Below are positions 35,421-42,036 of a DNA stretch of 64,000 nucleotides, piece by piece. The notes beneath the pieces were generated by a model. The model was not told the DNA's origin. It was given only the letters and a program-made list of their open reading frames with translations, and did not search any database. The stretch is from Limnephilus marmoratus (lineage: Eukaryota > Arthropoda > Insecta > Trichoptera > Limnephilidae), in the NCBI GenBank assembly GCA_917880885.1, contig OU862928.1:35886962-35950961 (forward strand), in the 5' to 3' direction. The position numbers were made by a program, and so were the translations under genes. Every line of letters begins with the position of its first letter. The first letter of the stretch is position 1.

Positions 35421-37755
35421 GTGAATACCGCACAAGAATCTCAACTGCTCCCGTCTGGAGCCAGTGAGACTATGGCATCCCCAATTGGGGTATGTTGTGA
35501 GGCTGAAGGTACTGGGGAGGGGAAGGAGGTGGGGAAGAGGAAGGTTGGGAAGTACCTGGCTATTCAGATCTGGTCACTAAACACGGCTAAAGCCATTTTC
35601 AAGCAACGTTTCAATTCTGAATGGTGGTCTTACACCAGGGCGATACTAATAGTATCTTCCACTCTGGAACATGCCGCAAATATACTATATATTATTTTAA
35701 ATGAATTAATTGTGAAATAACACAAATTAATCAAATAAAATTTATTTGCGCATGCCGGGTTCGAACCCGCGACCTCCGGAATGTGAGTCAAGAGTCTTAG
35801 CCACTGTACTACGGAGGTCTGTTTTATTTATCGAAATTACTTAAATTATGCGAGACATACATAAAAAAATTAAAGCTTTTCGAAATTATATTACTCCATT
35901 TCATTATTCCAAAAATTGAAAGGCAATTTTTTATTTACACTAGGGATGGCGGATATAGAAATTAAACGACTCCAGTGTTCTTTGTCTAAACTTTTTTTCT
36001 CAGTGTTTTGGTAACTCCATCGATGTAATGAGTGGTCTATCTTTTGCAGAATTATGTTCACCGCAGTGGTAGAACTGCCCGAGCCAGCAAGGAGGGAATA
36101 GCCATCCTCATCATGGAGCCCACCGAGGTGCAAAATTACACCAAGATGTGCAAGACACTGGCTAAAAGTGAGATATTTATACTAAATTTGGTCATTTATC
36201 ATATTTGTTCCTGAGTTTTCAGTCCTGTCTGTTTCTCTATGCTTTTGAAAATTCCTGCAACACTGCCATCTGTTGTGTTTCACTGAAAGTTGTGAGGAAT
36301 GTAGCATAGATAATTTACAAAAATTAGGTATTAAAAAAATTGTTTTATTATCATATGTATTTTAAAGTACAAACATATTGATTTAGGTATTTCATTATAA
36401 TGAATTGTTCCTCCCTCTAGCCGAAGACCTCCCACACTTCCCAGTGGATGGAGCGCTACTGGCAGCTGTGCGTTTGCGCGTGGATCTGGCACGCGAACTA
36501 GACCTGCTCACGCTGAAGGTGCGCAAAGATAGTGCACAGCGCGGCTGGCTGGAGAAGGCCGCTCTCGACATGGACATGGTCATTGATGACACTGACATGT
36601 ATCCTTTTCACGCAAAACTTTTTTTTATGCGACGCATGTTTTTCGATGTCTGGGGCCAGGGGATCTATGACAGTGATGCATAATTTTTTTTGGACGGACG
36701 GCCAATTTATCAATTTTCAGTAGGTATCTTCAACTAGATATTTATCGTTATCGTTTGGTAAGACGGTGCATTTTGGAAAGCAGATATGGGTACCGCCACC
36801 CCGGGAATCATTTATTAGCCAATTGGTTCACTGTGTTTGGTGACTTAGCAGGGGTGCCTACCTACTGCGTGGTGGGCTGGATTGGGAGAGAGCGGTTGAG
36901 GTAGATCTAACTCACACCTCTCCAACTGAACATTCTCGACCCATCGTCACCTTGCACCGCAGTGGGAGATGCACCCAGATTCCTACCCACCCCTCATACC
37001 GTTTTCCTTCCCAGAACTTCCTCTCCTTCCTTTCCCTAAAAAGATCCTCCTCACAGCATCCCCAAAGATGACATAGGGCCTGAGAATTTTTTTTCCCCAG
37101 AGCCTCCGATGTGGAACTAATGTAAAAAAAAATTACAAAAACATCATTTTGCAGAAAACAAACAAGGTATTACAAAAATAAAATTGTGAAAATTTAGCGA
37201 CTATATTCAAGAAGTTAATAGAACATCCAAAATAAGCACTTCAGATGAGTTTTTTTTTAGTTATTCTATAAATTATATTTTATCTATGCTTTTTTCTAGC
37301 TATTTTATGATTTTTCTTAACCTAAACAAATCAGGCCACACAAAATGGAGAATCAGGCGGCGGCAGATTTGAAGAACGTCCTCGTAATAAAAAAGAAGCA
37401 ACTAACCCAACTTCTAAATTCGCCGCTCTTCCCCAAAGGATTCAGCTTCAAATTCCCCACAAACAACATGCTGGAAAATACATTAACTATGCCCCAAAAG
37501 CAAAACGCAGTACAGGCCATGAAATCTGCGATGGATTCCGGCCTGGTGAAGAAATTAAAAAAGGCCACGAAGAACGAGGCGATGTTGAATTTACCGGCTG
37601 ATCTTAAGAATATGATATCACATTCGAGTAATGAAACGTTAAAAGAAAATAACGCTGCAATTGCCGCTCTCGATAAAGACGCGGCCATTTTAAATAATGG
37701 TGAAAAAGTGAGCAAAAATAAATGGAAAAAATTGAAGAGGACCGTTGCAACGTGA
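16360..37755 (+). CDS. DDX24: ATP-dependent RNA helicase DDX24 (Mak5 family), complete, 13 exons
   Basis: Exons joined at GT-AG introns: 16360-16512, 19161-19836, 21314-21973, 22796-22966, 23854-24007, 25119-25314, 26737-26848, 28675-28807, 29789-29878, 34565-34676, 36050-36167, 36421-36598, 37335-37755. They total 3174 nt, in frame throughout: 1057 residues and a TGA stop. Motifs in order: Q motif ending near residue 276, Walker A AETGSGKT (285-292), PTRELAIQ (534-541), TPGRL (583-587), DETD (610-613, where the family norm is DEAD), SAT (647-649), IVFCNS (741-746), [10 protein letters not shown] (793-802), HRSGRTAR (823-830). Family knowledge: DDX24/Mak5 proteins are nucleolar helicases for large ribosomal subunit assembly. 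The N-terminal [12 protein letters not shown] block and the long insert between Walker A and PTREL separate DDX24 from other DEAD-box proteins. The insert is highly acidic here. The start is the first ATG of exon 1, whose protein aligns with the family N-terminus. Identity is very likely; the untranslated ends are not defined. Confidence 0.95.
16833..18300. mobile_element. Fold-back element with internal 95-bp satellite, in DDX24 intron 1
   Basis: Left arm from about 16833 (aatttcggtttacggaaggt) is the reverse complement of the right arm ending at 18300. The arms run about 150 bases and include a strip ending ttttaaa and tatacacacac. A second degraded left-arm copy lies at 17034-17150. The arms enclose a direct-repeat array. 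No transposase is seen. Confidence 0.75.
17356..18020. repeat. Satellite-like tandem array, seven 95-bp units
   Basis: Units start at 17356, 17451, 17546, 17641, 17736, 17831 and 17926 (acgctaggtttgtgtaacat). Units one to six are almost identical; the last is more diverged in its second half. The array is preceded by cctaacctaacctaac. Confidence 0.95.
18303..18862. mobile_element. Non-autonomous DNA element with ~105-bp inverted ends and two satellite-like units
   Basis: Ends aaatttcacttcgcgaaccg and its reverse complement near 18840-18860; similarity runs on through cattttgtcactgttatgtt. The interior has about 2.3 direct repeats of roughly 80 bp (starting 18482, 18562, 18663) that are homologous, inverted, to the 95-bp satellite next door. 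Confidence 0.75.
19161..19836 (+). CDS. DDX24: DDX24 exon 2 (basic N-terminal region and Q motif)
   Basis: Residues 52-276 plus one base. Acceptor ttttttag|GAG, donor CATG|gtaatt. The first two thirds are lysine-rich (runs such as [10 protein letters not shown] and KKKKKRKP) and look like nucleolar/nuclear targeting sequence. The last third holds [17 protein letters not shown] and the Q motif GFRTPTQIQ. The reading frame continues past the donor into the intron for only a few codons. Confidence 0.92.
19874..20068. mobile_element. Possible hAT-type MITE with G-rich interior
   Basis: Ends cagtggggtagcagg and gctagctacgccacac pair as imperfect inverted repeats. The interior has G10-13 runs. No clean target duplication, so moderate support only. 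Confidence 0.4.
20159..20900 (+). mobile_element. hAT element remnant with transposase C-terminus
   Basis: Inverted ends TAGGGAATGCAATC at 20159 and 20900. Eight-base target duplication ATCGTAAC/ATCATAAC (one mismatch) at 20151-20158 and 20901-20908. A 47-codon frame at 20381-20524 reads [37 protein letters not shown]: the hAT dimerisation domain. The rest of the transposase is deleted. DDX24 intron 2, sense. Confidence 0.88.
20905..21275. repeat. Fragment of the 23-kb MITE family
   Basis: After the hAT target site the sequence resumes MITE similarity (cttt caaaaacagtttttagta, tatagagctttaattgcgaa) and ends near a degenerate cttgagtgattaa at about 21270. The hAT therefore landed in or beside this MITE copy. 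Confidence 0.55.
21314..21973 (+). CDS. DDX24: DDX24 exon 3 (Walker A and acidic insert)
   Basis: Completes the Gly codon split with exon 2, then [20 protein letters not shown]. After about 70 residues it becomes an Asp/Glu/Ser tract of roughly 140 residues with many GAT/GAA/GAC codons. The donor is GAAG|gtatgt. Two long ORFs overlapping this exon (poly-Ser on the minus strand, Met/Lys-rich in another plus frame) are composition artefacts of the acidic tract. Confidence 0.95.
22030..22442 (-). mobile_element. SINE-B copy, DDX24 intron 3
   Basis: Starts tttttttttacattatctcc, includes ggaatgctctgtggagggtc and aagcgtagcgaaccacttag, ends acccgcctccctaattgg. Confidence 0.8.
22477..22715 (+). mobile_element. 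LINE 3' end fragment, same family as 54.6-55.2 kb
   Basis: Plus-strand copy of the last ~240 bases of the element above (gaatggtaaaagaagtcggg, then the ctgcggggaaacggtgtgat end). Stops in frame. Inside DDX24 intron 3, after a SINE-B copy. Confidence 0.65.
22796..22966 (+). CDS. DDX24: DDX24 exon 4 (motif Ia)
   Basis: Residues 498-553 with split Gly codons at both ends. Contains [20 protein letters not shown], ending at KYMG. Acceptor tctccag|GT, donor ATGG|gtgagt. Confidence 0.95.
23026..23669. mobile_element. TTAA-flanked MITE (piggyBac-like), DDX24 intron 4
   Basis: TTAA on both sides (23022-23025 and 23670-23673) and inverted ends CCACTCGG and CCTGAGTGG. Interior strings such as gtttttggtattcggctacg, tcatttatagagctttaatt and gtgagtcatttttac recur at 51.1-51.4 kb in the opposite direction. 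Confidence 0.75.
23854..24007 (+). CDS. DDX24: DDX24 exon 5 (GG and TPGR motifs)
   Basis: Residues 555-604. Contains VVVGGM, the [21 protein letters not shown] segment and ends in VTDI with a split Arg codon. Acceptor ttttgcag|AT, donor TCAG|gtgaga. Confidence 0.95.
24126..24556 (+). mobile_element. SINE-B copy, DDX24 intron 5
   Basis: Plus-strand copy from near ttggatattcaacacctcag to gataatgtaaaaaaaa; includes cttagcaggggtgcccgggt and tccacacagcatccccaaac. Lacks the first ~30 bases of the family. Confidence 0.8.
24721..25092. mobile_element. TTAA-flanked MITE next to DDX24 exon 6
   Basis: TTAA at 24717-24720 and 25093-25096; ends CCCCTTGAATGCC and GGCAAATGAGAGG. The interior is unrelated to the 23.0-kb copy. 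Its right edge is 26 bases from the exon 6 acceptor. Confidence 0.7.
25119..25314 (+). CDS. DDX24: DDX24 exon 6 (motifs II and III)
   Basis: Residues 606-670: [19 protein letters not shown] then [14 protein letters not shown]. Motif II is DETD, not DEAD; the catalytic Asp and Glu are kept. The acceptor lies only 22 bases after the TTAA flank of a MITE-like element. Donor GGAAAG|gtatta. Confidence 0.95.
25350..25412 (-). mobile_element. SINE-B scrap, DDX24 intron 6
   Basis: tgaacccggaacctaagtca and tgacctatggcagggg; about 60 bases, directly beside the LINE RT. Confidence 0.55.
25424..26668 (-). mobile_element. 5'-truncated LINE with intact reverse transcriptase ORF (414 aa)
   Basis: Begins in the finger region ([18 protein letters not shown]). 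Motif A is [13 protein letters not shown] (Asp57) and motif B is [11 protein letters not shown]. The catalytic FADD lies at 157-160, followed by [17 protein letters not shown] and the C-terminal RARWIGHV and [10 protein letters not shown]. No endonuclease is present, so it is a dead-on-arrival copy, yet the frame has no break. Non-LTR element; clade not settled (RTE/CR1/jockey-like). It lies antisense in DDX24 intron 6. Its 3' side abuts a SINE-B fragment at 25350-25412. Confidence 0.88.
26737..26848 (+). CDS. DDX24: DDX24 exon 7
   Basis: Residues 671-707 ([20 protein letters not shown] and on to VVDVTVGNQ), the linker that joins the two RecA-like domains. Acceptor ttttcag|GTG, donor CAAG|gtattt, phases consistent with exons 6 and 8. 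Confidence 0.9.
26918..27501. mobile_element. hAT-type non-autonomous element, DDX24 intron 7
   Basis: Ends TAGAGATGCCACG at both sides as inverted repeats; target duplication CATGTAGC/CATGTAAC (one mismatch) at 26910-26917 and 27502-27509. Subterminal ccgaat/attcgg repeats occur near both ends. No transposase motif seen. Confidence 0.8.
27909..28628 (+). mobile_element. Mariner element remnant with long inverted ends
   Basis: TA on both sides (27907-27908, 28629-28630). Terminal pair cgaggactgtccgtaaaata and its partner at 28600-28628; subterminal similarity extends about 150 bases. Between about 28130 and 28320 it encodes mariner transposase pieces in two frames: [20 protein letters not shown], then [20 protein letters not shown] with the first catalytic Asp. 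The rest is deleted. DDX24 intron 7. Confidence 0.82.
28675..28807 (+). CDS. DDX24: DDX24 exon 8 (motif IV)
   Basis: Residues 709-751, containing [20 protein letters not shown] and FCNSIGCVK. Acceptor ttctgcag|GT, donor AAAAG|gttaac. Confidence 0.95.
28855..28935 (-). mobile_element. SINE-B scrap, DDX24 intron 8
   Basis: ctccatccggcccagcatgc and aggtgggcagatg; internal part only, opposite to the larger copy that follows. Confidence 0.55.
28948..29412 (+). mobile_element. SINE-B, near full length, DDX24 intron 8
   Basis: Begins gggaggcgggtatgggtacc, includes gtccgggtcttggctgtggg and ccccaaagatgacataggcc, ends ggagcaaatgtaaaagaaaa. Best example of the 5' terminus and tail in the window. Confidence 0.88.
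29428..29572 (-). mobile_element. SINE-B fragment, DDX24 intron 8
   Basis: ctcaccccgtgaacccgggc through ggcggtacccatacccaaat; 5' third of the family. Confidence 0.7.
29789..29878 (+). CDS. DDX24: DDX24 exon 9
   Basis: Residues 753-781: [20 protein letters not shown] followed by QRQRLKNLD. Only 90 nt and therefore easy to miss. Acceptor tttgcag|G, donor ACAA|gtgagt. The next intron is 4.7 kb and carries the BEL-type element. Confidence 0.93.
30338..30749 (-). repeat. 3' LTR of the BEL-type element
   Basis: Full-length 412-bp LTR, TG...CA on the element strand, next to TGAAC target duplication on its outer side and a G-rich polypurine-like stretch on its inner side. Confidence 0.85.
31024..32592 (-). 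CDS. BEL/Pao gag-protease protein, pol missing
   Basis: 522 residues from the first ATG; the frame is open a further 58 codons upstream to the damaged LTR edge at about 32766, so the true N-terminus is probably lost. Residues 5-150 form the DUF1759-type gag domain ([23 protein letters not shown]). Residues 219-285 hold three zinc-knuckle-like Cys/His clusters (CALC, CRNC, CRYC). The protease has DSAS at 357-360 where DSGS or DTGA is usual, followed by a DUF1758-like fold to [10 protein letters not shown]. The protein stops where BEL polyproteins continue into reverse transcriptase. Family assignment is firm; activity is unlikely without a helper. Confidence 0.88.
   Translation of the reverse strand: MNSNIKLPKLTLPRFDGNITGWTIFYQTFKTIIHENTVLSNAENIQYLISTLSGTALNICAGIPTTAENYEVIWNALIQKFEDGRATATYYMDKILKLKPITVLNASNLENFIDQFHSSISALLQLKIPNLLQCFFVHIGTQKLDRETAMAFESSIRKMEAPSYDEFVTFLREQAKIHHRTSTLPEWKSQQHGKKKLHKEQLSHVFLSLTHNKAKHYKCALCNLSDHTFIFKCPTFLKASPKSRFKITQKQNLCRNCLSTMHSTNTCKSENRCRYCNQNHNSLLHFDDTSSNFSRNIERNLNLKSKPESKSDNVTLCTLNNRDSNVFSPNQTVLLGTASISVLDSRNNYQKICILIDSASQNEFITTSCCKRLGLPLFTDRNHTTIRGIGDISQRIKGMTNLKFESRYNNKTSFSIRPLVVDRITTQLPASSIDMSALSYLNELPLADDKFHIPGVIDAIIGANVFGQILLPGKVKGTQSLPSAIETSLGYVLVGNAPTLKQSNVTRNQNKVSRKPSLHAHY
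32768..33154 (-). repeat. 5' LTR of the BEL-type element, 3' end deleted
   Basis: Matches the other LTR with only small differences from the outer TGTTCGCGCC terminus down to the tattcgg region. The terminal 24-25 bases present in the other copy are replaced by unrelated sequence that is already in the gag frame. Confidence 0.85.
33268..33912. mobile_element. Fold-back element with hammerhead-like cores, interrupted by SINE-A
   Basis: Arms (33272-33306 plus 33733-33786, and 33811-33908) are reverse complements: gaaacaagtt, tttaaaaccactttatgttg and tttatcgaccggttcgattg on one side. The loop is about 24 bases. The plus arm has CTGAAGA at 33811, a GGTTG/CAACC stem, CGAAA and CCGGTC ending at 33842. 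The minus arm has the same order from 33786 to 33756. Confidence 0.72.
33307..33716 (+). mobile_element. SINE-A, full length, with target duplication
   Basis: tRNA-like head 33308-33378 (gtagtgcagtggtaaggcgc as A box, ggtcgcgggatcgaatccc as B box), body, core ccccaattggggatgccata and A-rich tail. A 16-bp duplication tttgtttaaaaccact lies at 33291-33306 and 33717-33732. It is inserted in a fold-back element. Confidence 0.88.
34565..34676 (+). CDS. DDX24: DDX24 exon 10 (motif V)
   Basis: Residues 783-819: [20 protein letters not shown] and [12 protein letters not shown]. Acceptor gttttag|G, donor GCTGAG|gtaagt. Confidence 0.95.
34722..34910 (+). mobile_element. SINE-B, internally deleted, DDX24 intron 10
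   Basis: 5' part gggaggcgggtgtgggtacc to ttggtgact joins directly to the 3' part agaacttctttttctttaaa and ctgaggaaaatagtgactt. About 250 bases of the middle are missing. Confidence 0.7.
35341..35822 (-). mobile_element. SINE-A, full length, 77-base tail
   Basis: Poly(T) 35341-35417 with one C, then the core, body and reverse-strand tRNA-like head ending near 35820 (gggttcgaacccgcgacctc). It interrupts a diverged two-unit direct repeat (35215-35335 and 35820-35840 share ttttatttatcgaaatta). DDX24 intron 10, antisense. Confidence 0.88.
36050..36167 (+). CDS. DDX24: DDX24 exon 11 (motif VI)
   Basis: Residues 820-858, beginning [16 protein letters not shown]. Acceptor ttttgcag|AAT, donor TAAAA|gtgaga. 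Confidence 0.95.
36421..36598 (+). CDS. DDX24: DDX24 exon 12
   Basis: Residues 860-917, [10 protein letters not shown] to [10 protein letters not shown], a helical C-terminal region as in other DDX24 proteins. The donor ACAT|gtatcc is weaker than the others but gives a frame that continues exactly into exon 13. If not spliced, the frame runs on to a TAA at 36681-36683. Confidence 0.88.
36777..37130 (+). mobile_element. SINE-B copy, DDX24 intron 12
   Basis: gcagatatgggtaccgccac to ggaactaatgtaaaaaaaaa with small deletions. Fills about half of the intron before the last exon. Confidence 0.8.
37335..37755 (+). CDS. DDX24: DDX24 exon 13 (C-terminus and stop)
   Basis: Acceptor aaatcag|G completes a Met codon, then 139 residues ending in [11 protein letters not shown] and TGA. 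The [20 protein letters not shown] segment matches the LSQPLF-type C-terminal block of the family. The in-frame ATG at 37345 is internal. Confidence 0.92.
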
Positions 37756-37817
37756 AGTGAAATAAATTATACATAATTGAATTGTAAATTGGATTGACCT
37801 TGTTATGTTATTATGTT

Positions 37818-37823
37818 AATAAA
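37818..37823 (+). terminator. DDX24: Poly(A) signal of DDX24
   Basis: AATAAA 63 bases after the stop codon, followed by an AT-rich and then T-rich stretch. A SINE-A copy begins about 50 bases further on, so the 3' UTR is probably short. Confidence 0.7.
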
Positions 37824-37908
37824 CATAAAAAATATATATTTATTTGTTGTATTTCTTTATGTGAAAACTGCATTTCGTTGTATCCCCAATTGGGATGTGC
37901 TGTGAGGG

Positions 37909-38561
37909 CAGGGACGGATTAAACACGTCGGGGCCCCTAGTAGTGATGTGTAGGTTCAGCTGGAGTGGGCTCTTAAACTCGGGTTCTTCGCGCGAAGCGG
38001 CTCCTACTCCTATTCCCTTTTCAAATCAACTACTCCCAAAGAACCCGGTACAGTTCTTGTAGCCAGAACTCGGCGGGCCGAGACAGTCGGGTGGCGGCGC
38101 GGCGCGGCACGGTGGCAGTTCGCACCCGTCAAACCCGTGGGTCATGGTCCGAGCCACATGTGTGAGTCGGAGTAGGTCACGCATTCGAGTTCTTTTGCGT
38201 GCAGGCTCCGAGGTCCGGCTAGGCTGGAACCTGAGCGTCTCGATTCGAGCCATTCGGGAGTAGGTCTGCGTTCGAGTTCTTTTGCGAGATCCAGCTCCGA
38301 GGTCCGGCTAGGGTGGAACCCGAGTGTCTCGGTTCGACCCATTTGTGAGTAGGTAGCAGGTTGCGCGTTCGGGACCTGCTCCAAGAACTCGAGTACTTTT
38401 AAAAGGAAGCACGTCTCGGAAGCCTCCGGAAAAATGCAGAACTTACCCATCTCTAGCCTCTAGGCAATGCATGTCTCGGGGCCCCTTTACCCTAGGGGCC
38501 CCTAGCCGATGCGGAGCTCCTAGGCAGTTGCCTACATTGCCTTATGAATAATACGGCCCTG
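37909..38561. mobile_element. hAT-type MITE with perfect 8-bp target duplication
   Basis: Ends CAGGGACGGATTA and TAATACGGCCCTG; duplication TGTGAGGG at 37901-37908 and 38562-38569. It contains another hAT element. Confidence 0.82.
37941..38455. mobile_element. hAT-type element nested in the previous one
   Basis: Ends TAGTGATGTGTAGGTTC and its partner GAACTTACCCATCTCTA; duplication GCCCCTAG/GCCTCTAG (one mismatch) at 37933-37940 and 38456-38463. GC-rich interior with several gaactcg-type subterminal repeats. Confidence 0.8.
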
Positions 38562-38606
38562 TGTGAGGGTGAAGGTAGAGGGGAGGGAAAGAGGAAGGTC
38601 TGGAAG

Positions 38607-39112
38607 GCGACTGGGAGGCGGTTATGGGTTCTTGTCGCCCCAGGAACCATTTAACCAACACCTCTACCATAGGTCACCCCAAGTGGTTCGCTACGATTGG
38701 TGATTTAACAGGTCGTCGCCTCAGTTGTTATTTATCCAATGGACCATTTTAGCTTTTGTTCAATCTCCACTTTAAAATTAAAAATAAAGTATAAAAAATA
38801 ATAGTCAATCACTTAACTAATGAGACGTTTACGGAAATAGCTTTATCTTAAAAACCTACCATAATGTTTCATTGAAATAATGAAAGAAAACCGTCTCTTC
38901 CTATAAAATTTTCTAATGGTCTGTTGGACAAATTTGAACTAAGGCGACGAGGTGTACCCAGGTTCATGGGGTGAGGTTTGTCCAGGTCTTGGCCGCATCC
39001 AAGCTTGTCCGGGTGGATGCATCTGCCTCTCAGCTGCATGGCAGGCTGGATTAGGAGAGACTGGCTGAGGGAGACCTTTTGTCCTCTCCAGCAGAAGTCT
39101 CTCAGAACAGCA
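38607..39112 (+). mobile_element. SINE-B copy split by a MITE
   Basis: 5' part 38607-38712 (aggcggttatgggttcttgt ... ttggtgatttaacagg) resumes at 38949 (ggtgtacccaggttcatggg) and runs to about 39112. Confidence 0.72.
38713..38948. mobile_element. MITE inserted in a SINE-B copy
   Basis: Inverted ends tcgtcgcctcagttg / caaatttgaactaaggcgacga, about 33 bases of pairing, with an AT-rich interior. The interrupted SINE fixes both borders. Confidence 0.7.
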
Positions 39113-39168
39113 ATGTATAACTTTTGATGGATATACCCATCAAAAGTAATATTCCAATAAAAAGTAAA

Positions 39169-39957
39169 TCTATCTATCTTATATATAAAAATGAATGGCT
39201 GAATGTGTTGCTAAGCGCATAACTTTCCAACGACTGCATCAAATTGGATGATTCTTTTTTTTGTGTGTTCGTTCGAACTTCGGAACAGCTCCACCAAATT
39301 GGATAATTTTATTTTTTTGTGTTTGTTATTGTCAGGACAAGGTTTGTATAAAACTACTGGTGAGCTCTGGCATTATGAAATTTGTATAAAAAAATTACAA
39401 TAGGTGGCACGTGAGCTGTTTGAAAATTGAATGTACAAGGACTGAATGTATGGTATGCGGGAGGGGGGAGGGGAACTCGGGAGAGGGTTTCGCGGGATGG
39501 GGAAGGGGAGGCGGAAGAGCAACGGGACGAATGGGAAAGGACACGCAGGCAGATACAATTTCTGTATGTACGCACATAATTTCCGAATGACTGCACCAAA
39601 TTGGATTTTTTTTTGTGTTCGTTATTGTCAGGACAAAGTTTGTATAAAACTACCGGGGAGCTCTGGCATTATGAAATTTGTAAAAAGAAATTGCAATAGG
39701 TGGCACGCGAGCTGTTTGAAAACTAAATGTACCGGGACTGAATGTATTGAATGCGGGATGGGGGAGGGGAACTCAGATAAGGGGGTTCCCAGGAACGGGG
39801 GGAGGGAAACTAAGGGGGAGAGGGGAACTCAAGAGGGGAAGTAGGGGGGTTTGTGGGAAGGGGGGGAGTGGAAGGGGAACGGGAGGAATGGGAAAGGACA
39901 CACAGGGAGAAACAATTTTATTAAATGGCATAGCAACGTATGCTGGGTACCAGCTAG
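39169..39957 (+). mobile_element. Helitron-like element, complete ends, internally duplicated
   Basis: Starts TCTATCTATCTTATATATAA after A, ends gctgggtaccagCTAG|T at 39957 with a GCTGG/CCAGC hairpin just before the end. The body holds two head-to-tail copies of the tttgtataaaactac(t/c)gg to gggaaaggacac block (39340-39545 and 39640-39900). Overlapping ORFs are G-rich repeat translations. Confidence 0.7.
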
Positions 39958-39989
39958 TACAAGATAATAGATAACACAAAGCATATTTT

Positions 39990-41700
39990 TTTAAACTTTT
40001 ATTTCATAATCTCCCATATGAATTCAAAATTTTACTATTTACACAATTGAAAAAAAAAAATAAACATAAAACACAAATTTTGGAAATGGTTTGCACAATA
40101 TTGCTATCAAAAAACATAAAATTAAAGAAAACTCTTGTGCAATTTTTAAAAATATGTATCGACATAGTATTGCCAGTATGAGGATTTATTTTACCGCTTA
40201 TATTATTTAAAAATTACTTTTCTGCAATGGTCACCCTGTTTCGTGGGCAAGTAGAAGTTTTCCCTATTTGAACTTAGACATAAAAAATGATTAAATATTT
40301 TCACTTAAACAAAATTATAATATGAATCACACTATGAATTTACTAACTAATTCACTAGCATTGTTATAGAATACACGACATAAGACTTTGCAATACAACA
40401 AAATAATATTAATTAGTAAAATTCAGTGGTTCCCAATTAGTTTTTGTTTCCGAGTACCTTTTGAGAACAAACTTGCATACCCCTTGTCCACTGGAGCGAT
40501 TATGGTTGAAAAATGGACAACTTTAAAATACTTTATCTATTATGATTATAGATGTCGCAAATCCGAACTTTGTAGACTATTTTAGAATGTTAAAAATATT
40601 TTTTTCCCGCCGAATTTTTGATCAGCTGTTTATGGTTAAAATTAAGTCCTTTTTCCATAGATATGCACCTTTCATTATCAAGTATACCATAGACAACATA
40701 CAGAAATCGAAAATATTCTATGTTGACTCAAATAAGTACCCCTCACGGCAGTTTCAAAGTAAAAACATGCAGGATTCGCGCGGTTATAAACTACGATTTT
40801 TTTATAAATTCTACAAATATGAGATAAATGGTAAAATACAGGTTAAATCATTGGCTATATAATAGCACTATAATAAGTTTTTATGTCTCCATGTTAAAAT
40901 TCGAAAGCATGATTTTTTAATGTTGGCGAAAAATTAAAAAAATGATCTTGTGGGAAATCTCAAGCAATCGAGGCAAGTTTATTTATTTCGCATGATCGCT
41001 CGAGTGGTTATGCCCTCAAATTGCTATACATTCATTTGATATCAATGATTTAAAATAACAATAAAAAAATTCAGAAATAATTTGAAATAATAAAATTAAA
41101 ACAATGACTTAAATGGCAACACCGGAAAATATTTATTTGGGTATGTAATCACAACTTTTACCATAAATATAAAATATACCCATTGATATAAAATACATAT
41201 TTTGTGCCTTCAGAAAAGTAAAAATGGCCGTAAATTAGTCTAGTTGATTGCCAACTATTATCAATCATTTTAACTTCAAAACAGATTGTATTATTTTATT
41301 TAAAAATTTAATTTAATGCAAGGGCCGATGTAGTGTATGCTGTAACAATGCTTGTAGTTATAAATATTCACTATGTATTAAAAGTAACTAGGAATAATTT
41401 AAATTTACAACCTAAACTATGTTTATAATATAGGCTTTTATATATAATCTATAGTAACTTTATTTTTAATCGGCTAATATAGTTTATTTTCTTCATTCTA
41501 CAAACTTAATAAATTAAAGCGAAATTTCTTTTGTCCCCTTGATGGTAGATTTATTCTTTTAAGAATGATTACAGAAAAAAATAATTGCGTAAAAAAAAAT
41601 TATTCAAAGAGAAAAATTATTTTTGATTTTCTTTGCAATTTCAATCGACATTAAATTTTATTTGACATTTTTGATATTTTCTTTTATATATCGATTTTCC
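39990..41700. other. No gene seen between DDX24 and eya
   Basis: About 1.7 kb of AT-rich sequence with short, unconvincing frames; no repeat family recognised apart from A/T runs. Confidence 0.5.
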
Positions 41701-42036
41701 AGTTGATTAGTCAGACATCTCTAAGTTTCGTGAAAATGAAGAAAGCAATTTTCGAATGCTTACTGTAAATCAAATTTTATTTTTAATATGCCATAAAATA
41801 ACACCGGGAGGCATAACAGTCCGGTACATTAGTATGACATTTTTAAATATCCTACTAGTGACCCAGAAAACATCAACATTTTGTTTATTTGAATACAAGT
41901 TTTAGTGCATTATAATTGATTTGGTGGCGTTTATGAGAGTAATCTGAGTATTGTACCAGATAGTGGATATACTTTTACATATAACTACATACTCAACTTA
42001 AATTTTGTTTTTTCGGAGATGTCTGACTAATCAACT
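41701..42036. mobile_element. MITE with agttgattagtcagacatctc ends
   Basis: About 21 bases of perfect terminal inverted repeat and 336 bp in all. No recognisable target duplication. It lies 53 bases left of the pogo-like element. Confidence 0.65.

Larger units (their letters stand above)
37870..38606 (-). mobile_element. SINE-A copy split by nested hAT elements
   Basis: tttcgttgtatccccaattg to tgtgaggg (37870-37908) continues after the insertion at 38570 as tgaaggtagaggggagggaa. The two halves join into normal SINE-A sequence. Confidence 0.75.

Noticed and set aside
35145..35720. 191-residue frame with a long Phe run
   Set aside because: Reads through the poly(T) tail and body of an antisense SINE-A.
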